DNA of 64,000 nucleotides, taken from contig NW_011887304.1 in the NCBI RefSeq assembly GCF_000151315.2, positions 837,477 to 901,476 on the forward strand, in the 5' to 3' direction. The notes under the pieces are model-generated. The model made no database searches, was not told the DNA's origin, and saw only the letters and a program-made list of their open reading frames with translations. The position numbers were made by a program, and so were the translations under genes. This DNA is from Capsaspora owczarzaki ATCC 30864 (lineage: Eukaryota; Opisthokonta; Filasterea). Positions 31,268 through 40,537 of this stretch are shown one piece after another (the stretch's first letter is position 1; each line of letters starts with the position of its first letter).

Positions 31268-34200
31268 CTACGCTCGCTGCAGAACGCGGAGAACTAGACC
31301 TGCGGGAAGAGGCAGGTCCGTCACACTGATCGGCTCGGCTTGCTCGTCGAAAGGGATGCGCAGGACTGGAACTGCTACACTTTGCAACAAGGACGACTCG
31401 GTAATATCGTCCAGGCCGGAAGTGTTCCCAGCGAGCACGGCGGCAAAGGGCGACACTCCACGGTCGCGAGACTCCGAAAATGCTCCGGGCATACGAGGAG
31501 ACGAGGTCAGCTCGCCTTCCTCGTCGCTGCTTTCATGAATGTGCGAAGCATTCAGCGCCTCTTCGTCAACCGAAAACGAGTCGCCTTCGCTGAACGGCCG
31601 CGAATGATGCCGGCGGGGAGAAGTAGGCAGATTGTGCGAGTTGTCCGTCGGAAGCACGGGGGTTGCGGCGATCGAATCGGCATGAGCCAGCTCGGCCTCG
31701 CTCTCGCCAGATGTGCGAGTCATGCCCATGTCCAAACAGCAGCCTCGGATGAGCAGCTCTGCTTGAACAAACTTGAGCCGCGGGCAAATATCGCGGACAG
31801 CATCGCGTGCAGACAGCCCTGGTTGCGCCACTTGCAGGAGACTGGCAGCTTGGACGATGGGTGCGAGAGCGTCCAACGCCAGTTTGCTATCTGTTTTGCG
31901 GCACCACTCCTCCAGTTGAGACAGGTTTTGCCGAATGTAGATGCCATTCATCGGAGTGCACAGTTCCGAACGGGACAGCAGAGCGTTCAGTGCGATGGTG
32001 CCAATGTACTCGGCCATGCACTGCGCAAACTGCGATGCAATGGAGGCATGTACGCGGCAATCGCGCAAGCAAAGGCGGAACAGCTCGAGCTGACTAAGCA
32101 GCTGGGTAAGCTTCAGCACGCGGTTTGACGACGACGACGACGACGACGACGATGTGGACGACGCAGAATAGTTGGTCTGGTCTGGAGAACTGGAAAAGGC
32201 CGCAGTCCAAAAGTCGTCGTGAGCCAAGTTGGAGGGCCGCACGTCGGATTGCTCAGTCAGAATACCCTCCAACAAAACGCCGCTGATGGCAGCGCGACAG
32301 CGTTCGACGAACGCCCGGAAGAACATGTTGATGGCAGATCCAAGCGCAAGAGTCTGCCGTGCAATGAGCTGTGAGCGTTGCTGAACTGGCCTCACGCGGC
32401 ACTGCGTGTACAAGTAGTGAGCATTGCTCATCCAAAAAGCGAGGGCCAACGGGGGCAGAGTTGCGCCAGATCGGTTGAACAGCGCAACAAACCGATTGTG
32501 AGCGGCTTGCAACAACCCAATGTAGGGATTGGACGGCGACTCGAAATCGGCATCCAAAACCCAGGCGTCATGTGCCTTCTCTCGATCGTGGAGTGTGAGG
32601 TTGTGGTTGTTATCGGCGGGAAGCTGCAGCGCATCGGGCGATTTTGGTGTGCCAGGACTTGCGGGCCCCAAAGCCGTGGCCATGAGATCGTCTGTTGTAA
32701 GTCCAGAATGCTCAATGCTGTCGCCACGCGATGGGAGGCGGACGGGCGTGGAGGGCAGCGAGGCTTCGTTCTGCTCCAGCGTCGTCTGCTTTTGCCTCTC
32801 TTCCTGCTCTTTCTTGTCCAGCACTTGCTGCAACATGCACTGGCGTTCGATTTGGTCGAGGCAGTGCAAAAGCAGATGAGCGGGAAGCAAGGTGTACTGA
32901 GGAATGTTGCTGGCCCCAGTGCTGCTTCCGGAGGTTGGAGGCCCGCTGCTTGCCGAGGTTTTGAGAGGGTTGAAGCTCGAGTGAGGTGCGGGCCCTGGGA
33001 AGGACGATTTAACATCCCAGGCGGTGATGAGCTCATCTACTAGCTCGCTGTGGTCGATCTGCGACACTGATCGTGCAGGCACGGGTGGAAGTGCGCCAAT
33101 GTGGTTGAACGATCGCGATCGAACTCGAGTGACCTCCCAAGGCTGCGTCTGCAAAGAGTAAACTAGATTGCCGACAAGCACTTCTGGCGCCTTGTTCGAT
33201 AACGAGGTTGCTGCTGCTGCCGAGAAAAACGTGCTGGGCGCTTGCCCTGCTCGAGGAGAGAGAATGGCACCGCTCGGGTCATCAGCGCCCCCAGGTCCGT
33301 CCAATGCAATGCTTCCTAACGTCAGCACGCCGCGAGTCGGCTCGGAAGATGATGGCAACGATGGCGAGGCACTTGTTCCTCGAGGAGAAGAAGCAGCCTG
33401 GGTGGGGACGGCTTGCGCCAGCATCATCCGACTCGGAGAATCAGCGCGTGTGCTCAATGTTGGGGGCAGACGCAACGTTGCTGGACGATCAGACAGGTTG
33501 ACAGGAGCTGGCGCGGGAATCATTGCGAGGGGCGAATCGGGGACGCCAGGAATGCTGTCCGGCGCCAAAAACCACTCAAACTCTAGCGCCGCCACCGCTG
33601 TCGGGCGCGCATTTGCTTCGGCTTGCAGAAGTTGCTGAATCAAAAATTTGAGCGGCGGGGAAAGCGCAGCCCACCGTTCGTCGCGAACAAAGAGCGCGCC
33701 AGAAATGGATGCGACCATCTCGTTTTCCGTTTCGCCTGGAAACGGGTATTGTCCGCAGACCATGCGGTACAACATGACGCCGAGGCACCAAATGTCAACA
33801 GCCGAATCATAGCTCTTGTTGGACAGCAGCTCTGGCGCAAAGTACTTGAAGGTGCCGCACGCTCCGGAGAGCAAGCGCGACTTGCCAAGAAACTGCGCAA
33901 ACCCAAAATCAACAATCTTGACGGGAGAATTCCTGGCGTGCGAAGCAAACAGCACATTGTTGGGCTTGAGGTCTCGGTGCACAATGCCGAGCGAATGCAG
34001 GTAGGCTGCTCCGCGAATGACCTGACGCATGACTTGCCGCGCACGGCCCTCCGAAAAGACTGCGCCCGTCTGCTCGTTCAACGTGATGCGCTGCAGCAAA
34101 TCGCCGCCCTCCATGAGCTCCATGACAATGTGCATGGTGGATGGCGTGACAAAGACGTTTTGGAAGCGGATGGTGCTGGGGTGGTGCAACAGCTTCATGA

Positions 34201-36598
34201 TGGCAATCTCTGACAAGAGAGCCTCGCGCTCGTCATCCTCCATGTCGCGACGGTCGATAATTTTGACTGCATACCGCTGGCGCGAATGGCGATGCACGGC
34301 TGCACAGACGGTGGAGAAGCGTCCGTGCCCGACGGCCTGGTCGTCCAAGATTTCGTACTCGTCCTCGACGGTTTGCATGCGAGCAGCAGCCGAAATGGCA
34401 TTGCACCACTCGATGCGCGAGCGCTCAGAGTCGGCTGCAAGTTGCTCTGCGAGACGACCGTCCTGCAAGACAAGCGTGAAGGGAAAGCGCGACCCGGACG
34501 AGATGGCGGGTGCGTTCTGGTTGACCACACGAACGTGCTGACCGCTGACAAAGACGACGCCTTGCGGGATTTCGTCCTGGGGAGTCTCGTAAAAGTAGCA
34601 TGTCGTGTCGCGCAACACGTAGTAGTGCTTGACCCATGGCTTGAACACGTTGCCTTCGTGCGCGAAGAGATAGCCTCGCTTGACGGTGCGATAGGACGCA
34701 TCGCCAGAGGTTGGCGCAGCAGCGGCGGTTGCTGCGTTGGACGCTGTTGCGGAGGCAACAGCAGACTCTTCCGCAGTAAGCATGCCGTGCATTGGCGGTA
34801 AATGAGCGCTGCTGTTGCTGCTGCTAAAGCCGCTACCGCCGCTGCTGGAAAAGCCGCCCAGAGAGTCGCTGTATGAGGCAGAGCTGACGGAAGACTCGAC
34901 GGCAAATGTCGCGAGAGCATCGTCGCTCACCTCCGCGCCGTGCAGATGAGCAACATGCGCGGCCGCGGCGGCTGCTGCTGCGGCGTTGGCTGCATTCAGG
35001 GTTGCGTTGCTAGTGTTGGGTGCCACCGTCTCATTGTCATACGCAGTGAGTCGCTTGTTGCGGAAGGGATCCGTCAGCGTCATGTGTGCCAGGTGCTTGT
35101 TGAAAAACACGGCAGACGCGACAGAGGGGTGTCGGCCTGCCCATTGCTTGAATCGGTCGTAAGCAAGATAGCGCGACGCTGCGAGCGAGGTTAGAGGCAC
35201 AATGCTGGATGCTGGCGGTGTGGTTGTAGTTGTAGTTGTGGCGATTGGGAGGGCACTGCCGCTACCGCGACCACTCAAGCTGCTCGGTTGCTGTTTGAGG
35301 GCAGGAGGCGCGGGGAAGGCATCTGCAACCATGTCCTCGACAGTCTGGGAGATGGTCGCGTCGTCGGCACCAGCAAGGCCAAACTCGTGTGCGGCAGTTA
35401 TGATGATGGCCAGCAAGACAGAGCGCAAGTCTTCCTGGCGAATGCCGAGCGGGTGCTCGGAAATGTCAAACAGACGGTAAATCAGGGCGTACTTGTCTTC
35501 GTCCGAGCCGCGCGCAAACACGGCAAAGAAGGCAATAAAGTCCTCGCATGAAATGCCAGTGTGCAGTCTCCGTCGATCCATCACCGAGAAGAGACGCTCG
35601 CCAAACACGCCCGGCAGCTGGAAGAAGCTGAAAAAGGTTTCCTTGTCCCAGAAGATGCGAGCATCGTTGCTCGCGGCACTCAAAAGGCTTGAGGCGATGG
35701 GCTGGAAGATGTGCTTGTTGAGCAGTGCAGCTGCGGAGGATCCTGCCAACGATGGATTTGCAACAACGGCGGTGGGCGTCGAGTTCTGAGCAAAACCACC
35801 AAGACACAAAACAAACGTCAGGTGAGCTTTTTTTTTTTGTGGGTTTTGTTTTTATGCGTTTGATTGTTCTGAGAAAGGGTGAGGTTTTTTGTGTTTTTGT
35901 TGGTTTGTTCTGAGAAGCAACCCAAGTTTGGCAACGTTTTTGGCTTATTGTTTGTGTGTTGTTCTAGAAATCGGTGTGTTTTTGTTTTTTTTTTTTTGTT
36001 TGTTTGTTGTTTGACTGGCTTTTTCATTGCAGCCATGATCAGCAACGCGAGACCGACGACGGGCGACGCGTTAGACGAGGGTTGAATGGACGCTTTGGCA
36101 TTGACAATGGCATTGAGTGAGGTAGGTTGAAGTGAGAGTGAGCCAAACCTGGATGGTCGCGTTCACAGCATTGTCTCCGGATCCACTCGCAGTAGTACTG
36201 GTACTCGTACTGGCAGTCGCAGCAGCAGTGGTCGTAGTCGTAGTAGGAGTCGAGGCGGGGTAGGCGGGGTCGGGCGCGTCAGCAGCAGCAGCAGCGGCAG
36301 CGGCAGATTGAAGCTGCTCTGCACCACCACCACCACTGCTACCACCACTGCTACCACCACTGCTGCTACTACTACTGTTGCTGCTGGACGACGCGGGCGG
36401 AGGAGCGAGTCGGCGGAAGGTCCTCCGTAGAAAGTTGCGCTCGCCCGGTCCCAATGCATCGACAGCGGCTGCGAACGAGGCGGGCGGCAGCACTCCCGAG
36501 CCAACAGTGGTGGTGGTGGAAGTAGTAGTAGTAGTAGCAGGAGCAAGAGTCGGAGTCAACGTGGTCGTCAAAGTGGCTGCGGGCGACTGAGTTGACAT
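31268..36598 (-). CDS. Large protein kinase with EF-like, PH, kinase and DIL domains
   Basis: Minus-strand exons 36598-36149 and 35785-31268 give 1655 aa. After a Thr/Ser/Ala-rich start comes an EF-hand-like region (LPGVFGERLFSVMDRR; degenerate loop DISEHPLGIRQED). A PH domain lies near residues 513-620 (VKRGYLFAHEG, WVKHYYVLRD). A CAMK-like kinase lies near 626-890, with glycine loop VGHGRFSTV, AVKII lysine, HRDLKPNN near 748, DFGFAQF near 777 and a FAPE segment near 800; all catalytic residues are present. The C-terminal third (about 1250-1510) resembles the DIL domain of class V myosins: AFWMSNAHYLY and MNGIYIRQNLSQLEEWC followed by APIVQAASLLQV. The PH-kinase order recalls protein kinase D but C1 domains are missing. 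DIL would suggest cargo or vesicle tethering. The substrate is unknown. Confidence 0.82.
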
Positions 36599-36958
36599 TG
36601 TTCAGTGGGTCTGGTCTGTCTGAGCGGATCCGACAATAAGGAAGATTGACCGCCAAATAAAATGCAACGCAAGGTCAATGGAAAAAAAACAATGCAAATC
36701 TCAATGGAAAGCGCCAGTCAATGATTCAGTTTGGGTGAGAGACAGGACTCCAATGCAATTCTCAATGCAATGCTCAATGAGAGCCTCAGTCACAAAAGCG
36801 GATCCATTGTTCATCAGCAACGATGGACAAGAATATGCTCAGTGCAGACAAGTCACCCCCCGTTCGTATTCGGATTTCTGAGATTTTTCTGAGATTTGCC
36901 GTTTTCGCTCAGTCCTCACATTGTGATCTGTTTGTTTCGCAAAAAAGCTCAGTAGACG
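36599..36958. promoter_or_regulatory. Putative bidirectional promoter between kinase-DIL and nuclease genes
   Basis: The 360 bases between divergent ATGs have several CAATG motifs (around 36675-36780) but no coding frame. The promoter role is inferred from orientation only. Confidence 0.35.
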
Positions 36959-38797
36959 ATGGATTCATCATCATCGTCATCAATACGAGTACCACGGACA
37001 AGTAGATCCAATGCTGAGAACGACAGCAATGGTGCTGAAGCTGCGGATCTGAGAACTCGAAGGCAACGCAAGCGGATCAACCAGCGACTGCGACGCAAGC
37101 AAGCACGAGCTGAACAAGCTGAACAAACAGAACAAGCTGAACAAGCTGAACAAGTAGAACAAGCTGAACAAGCAGACAAGCGCGCGATCGTGGACGACGC
37201 AGTGCTGGATCGTCGAGAAGGAGCACTCAAGTCAAGCCAAGCAAACCTCACACAAGTAGATCATGCGCGTACCACACGACAACCAGCTATCAGTGTGGTC
37301 AAACCAACGTCAGAATCACGCCAGAGTGCAAGCGCCGCTGCATCCGGCTCTGTGGCACCGGGAAACAAGCCATTTATCAATCGGACAAGTCCGTCCTTCC
37401 ACCCTTCTTTATCATCGTCAAGCACGTCGCCGAGCAAGAACCAATCCAATGCATCAACAAGCACTGGCACGACCAACGGACCAGTCGACGCTGGTCAGAC
37501 GGGACTGCACCCGAACGTGCAGTGGCGTGCAGTGACCAAAGCCGAATTGCGAATGGACGCTCGAATGCTCGCGCTGCCGCCGCCAGATCGGCTCGCCAGT
37601 GTCGGCCCGGCGCTTCAGGATTATCGCTTTGTAAGGCAGGACACCGAGCTGTGGAAGGCACTCCATCATGGCGTCGTTACATCGAGCGGCATTGCGACCA
37701 TGGCTGGCTTGAGGGAACGGCAAGCAGTTGGGCTTCTCGGCTTGGCAAAGCACTATGTCAAGCACGACGCCATCCGCGAAATTGTACAATCGTTGCGCGA
37801 GGCCCGATTGCATGACAGCGACCTTCATCATCAACAGGAAGATGCCATTGCCGTGGCATTGCGAGCGATGCACTTGTCTGGCTCGCCAAAGAACCCGCAA
37901 GCCAGTCCGACCAACGACCACGTGCTCACAGCATACAATTCGCCATCAACCAAGGAACTGGGCTCCAAAATCCATGTCGGAGAATCGCTGCCACACAGGC
38001 CAGTGGCGTCGGCCTTAAGCGAGTTTCCCGACGCCACTGCCGCCCGCCTCCGCTGGGGCTCTGCACAAGAGCCCAGCAGCGTTCTTTCCCTGCTGGACAT
38101 TTTCCCAGCCCCGAACTATCGTGTGGCCGAGTGCGGCATGTTTTTGCTCGACTGGGATGCAGAAGGCGTGACGAGCAGAATGAACCAGCTGGGCTTTACA
38201 AGAGACATGCTCCCGCCCCTTGGCGCGTCGCCAGACGGTCTGCTCTTTCACCGGCCTGTCACAGAGCATCATGCCAACAATGCGGATTGTGTCGTGGATC
38301 CAGATACCGCCAAGTACGTGCCGTTTGACGTCTCTCTCGCCACCATGTCTCCGAGAGCGGAGATTCTCGAAATCAAAAACACCTGCCCATTCGTCGAGGC
38401 CAAGGGCCAAGGGAAGCATAAATTCCGGTGGTTGGCCATGCAGCCACAAGAGCAGATTGCCTCAATGAACATTCCCCAGCTGCAACTGCAAATGTTTGTG
38501 GCCAATGTGCAGTCCGCCCTGTACATCTCCGTCTCTGCGACACGAGGGCTCAACATATTCCGGGTTATGCGCGATGATGAATACGTGCGACTTTTGCTGC
38601 GGTTGGTGCACTTCACCTACAAGCATTGCGTTGTCGACGGGAATGAGCCGGTTGAGGATTTGCACGCAGGTCGTCCAGAGCTTCGGCAGCTTGTTCAGCG
38701 CACACTCGCAATATCTCGCAGCACTCCAATTCTTGAGCATGTTTCAGGGTCGCATGTGCAGCGCATTCCCGACAACTCGGCCACATTCTTGTCCTGA
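36959..38797 (+). CDS. Orphan PD-(D/E)XK (YqaJ/lambda-exonuclease-like) nuclease domain protein
   Basis: A single intronless frame of 612 aa starts at ATG 36959. The first 180 residues are low complexity, including a Glu/Gln/Ala repeat (AEQ/VEQ units) around 37105-37175. The C-terminal half carries what looks like a PD-(D/E)XK nuclease core of the YqaJ type: GASPDGLL near residue 423 (catalytic Asp), EILEIKNTCPF near 468 (the E-x-K pair), and IPQLQLQMFVAN near 503 (the conserved helix glutamine). This order and spacing match lambda exonuclease-type enzymes, which resect or trim DNA ends. I do not recognise a named eukaryotic orthologue. No nuclear import or mitochondrial signal is obvious, though the Arg/Lys-rich N-terminus (TRRQRKRINQRLRRKQ) could be a nuclear signal. 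Alternatives are a transposon- or virus-derived nuclease gene. Confidence 0.7.
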   Translation: MDSSSSSSIRVPRTSRSNAENDSNGAEAADLRTRRQRKRINQRLRRKQARAEQAEQTEQAEQAEQVEQAEQADKRAIVDDAVLDRREGALKSSQANLTQVDHARTTRQPAISVVKPTSESRQSASAAASGSVAPGNKPFINRTSPSFHPSLSSSSTSPSKNQSNASTSTGTTNGPVDAGQTGLHPNVQWRAVTKAELRMDARMLALPPPDRLASVGPALQDYRFVRQDTELWKALHHGVVTSSGIATMAGLRERQAVGLLGLAKHYVKHDAIREIVQSLREARLHDSDLHHQQEDAIAVALRAMHLSGSPKNPQASPTNDHVLTAYNSPSTKELGSKIHVGESLPHRPVASALSEFPDATAARLRWGSAQEPSSVLSLLDIFPAPNYRVAECGMFLLDWDAEGVTSRMNQLGFTRDMLPPLGASPDGLLFHRPVTEHHANNADCVVDPDTAKYVPFDVSLATMSPRAEILEIKNTCPFVEAKGQGKHKFRWLAMQPQEQIASMNIPQLQLQMFVANVQSALYISVSATRGLNIFRVMRDDEYVRLLLRLVHFTYKHCVVDGNEPVEDLHAGRPELRQLVQRTLAISRSTPILEHVSGSHVQRIPDNSATFLS

Positions 38798-38801
38798 GTT
38801 C

Positions 38802-38807
38802 AATAAA
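38802..38807 (+). terminator. AATAAA polyadenylation signal
   Basis: A canonical AATAAA begins five bases after the stop codon of the nuclease-like gene. This implies a very short 3' UTR and fits the 70-base gap to the convergent gene. Confidence 0.6.
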
Positions 38808-38870
38808 ACTGTATCGTTTGCGGGGAAAGTATTGGAATTGGCTTTCAATGGGGAAAAAAATCTACAGATC

Positions 38871-40107
38871 TCAGTGCTGTTTGCTATGCGGACGGCGGGA
38901 TGCGCTGCGGGAGCACGTGGCAACGACCAGACCCAACACGGCGAAACAACCAACGCCAGCGTAGATGGCGACGGTGGATGTAGACGAGTGCTGGAGCGGT
39001 TCCTGAGCCAATTGCACACCAGTCCAGAAAAAACAAGTGAGGGTTGGGTGAGAGCAAGCTCAAAGTTGGTAGATGCGTTGACTTACAACCACATAAATGC
39101 GAATGTTCGTGACGATTGCATGTTGCAGTTTGTGCCTGTTGCCACCCATCGAAAATCAAGACACGCATTGTCATCAGCAGGTTGAACGACGAATGTGCAC
39201 GTTGTTCATCGCAAAAGAAACGGCGTACAGCATGGATGGCGGTTCTGGGATGACAAACTGAGCGGCGCTCGCATAATGTTTCGTGGCAAAGTCAACGAGC
39301 GCGTCTGCTTCCATCTTGCCACGGTACCGGAACGCGCGACCAAATCGAAGCCTGTAGAGTCGCAGAAAGAGACCAGCATCCAGAATGAGTCCAAGTGGTC
39401 GCACATGGAATGGGTGCACCAACAAAATCACAATGTCGTTTGTCTTTGCGAGCGCCTGTACAAGAGCACTTGGTGACTGCCTGCGGTGTGTTGGAGCCGT
39501 GCGGCCGTCTCTGCAATGGTTTAAAATCCAAACGGCATCCATCAGCCTTTTTGCAATTGCAGACAACAACGAAACGCCTGTCAAAATCTCAGACAATTTG
39601 GCCAAACCTGGCATTTCGTCTGCAGCGACTGTCGCGACGTTGATGCGTTGCCAAAGGCGCGAAGCGACGTCCTGCCAGAGCGTCTGGATGTGCTTGGACT
39701 GGATGGCCTCGTTCGATGCACTAACGTCAGAGTCAAGAATGGCTCAGATTTGGTTAGAATCTCAGAATTTTCTGCAACCCCCCCCCCTCCTCCCACCGCC
39801 TCCCAAGTTCAGCAAACACTCGCTGTCTCAATAACCCAAAACAACACGACTCTGCGCACAGTAGAACGAGCCAGTCGCCGGTGGTTGCGCCGGACGTCGC
39901 CTGCGTGCGGTCCTCAAACGCGCCACTCGCGTCATCGGCGCCGCGGAAGGCAATCAGCGCATCGGCAACATGCTCGTGGTGGTGTTGTTGCTGTCCGTCA
40001 CTATCATGCCCATGCTGCGGCTGTGCGATGGCGCCGCTTCCAGCGAGCAGCAGCAGACCAACAACAGCAGCAACCAGAAGGCTCAGAATGGCAGGATTCA
40101 ATCTCAT
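38871..40107 (-). CDS. Thioredoxin-like single-pass membrane protein, apparently without CxxC
   Basis: My model uses minus-strand exons 40107-39851, 39720-39229, 39135-39087 and 39002-38871 (309 aa). The second exon may be further split, since conserved content is visible only at its ends. The signal peptide is LSLLVAAVVGLLLLAGSGAIA, then a His/Gln-rich stretch. DWLVLLCAD, INVATVAADEMPGLAK and FRYRGKMEADALVDFA fit the strand-helix order of an ER thioredoxin/TMX domain. The usual W-C-x-x-C is replaced by a sequence starting CADASNEA, so redox activity would be lost if the splice is right. A membrane helix (IYAGVGCFAVLGLVVATC) and a short Ser/Arg-rich tail end the protein. It is convergent with the nuclease gene and divergent from CCZ1. 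Confidence 0.5.
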
Positions 40108-40537
40108 TTCTCAGAGCAAGAACACAAAAAGCAAAGAATAATAAGACTGATAACAAAAAAACGGGGATGATTTCTGAGTTGCATTCAAAATCGGACAACT
40201 TGAATTTGAGAATCACGATTTTGAACATATCATTGGCTCAAAGCATGAATGGTGATCACGCTTGGGCGCACAGTCTCACATTCAGCTGTTGGCTTCGATA
40301 TTCCATATCAATGGAAATACGGAGCAAAGCAGCCAATGCAGCGGGTTTGAGATCAAAGTGAGCCAAAGCGAATCTTCAGTTTGACTGAGTTGCCATTACG
40401 ATTTGCGTTGCATTCGGCATTCAGTCTGAATCTTGTCAGTTAAAGTTTGAGTTTCAGTCTGAGTTTGTCAGTCTTTTATTGTTGTAGTTTTGGTCGCCGG
40501 TCTGAGAAGCAGCGAAAATCCAAAGCCAACAACAATA
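40108..40537. promoter_or_regulatory. Putative bidirectional promoter between thioredoxin-like gene and CCZ1
   Basis: The 430 bases between divergent starts show no coding frame. It contains several CAGTTTGA/CAGTCTGA-like repeats (around 40375-40475), which could be regulatory but are not a recognised element. Confidence 0.35.
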
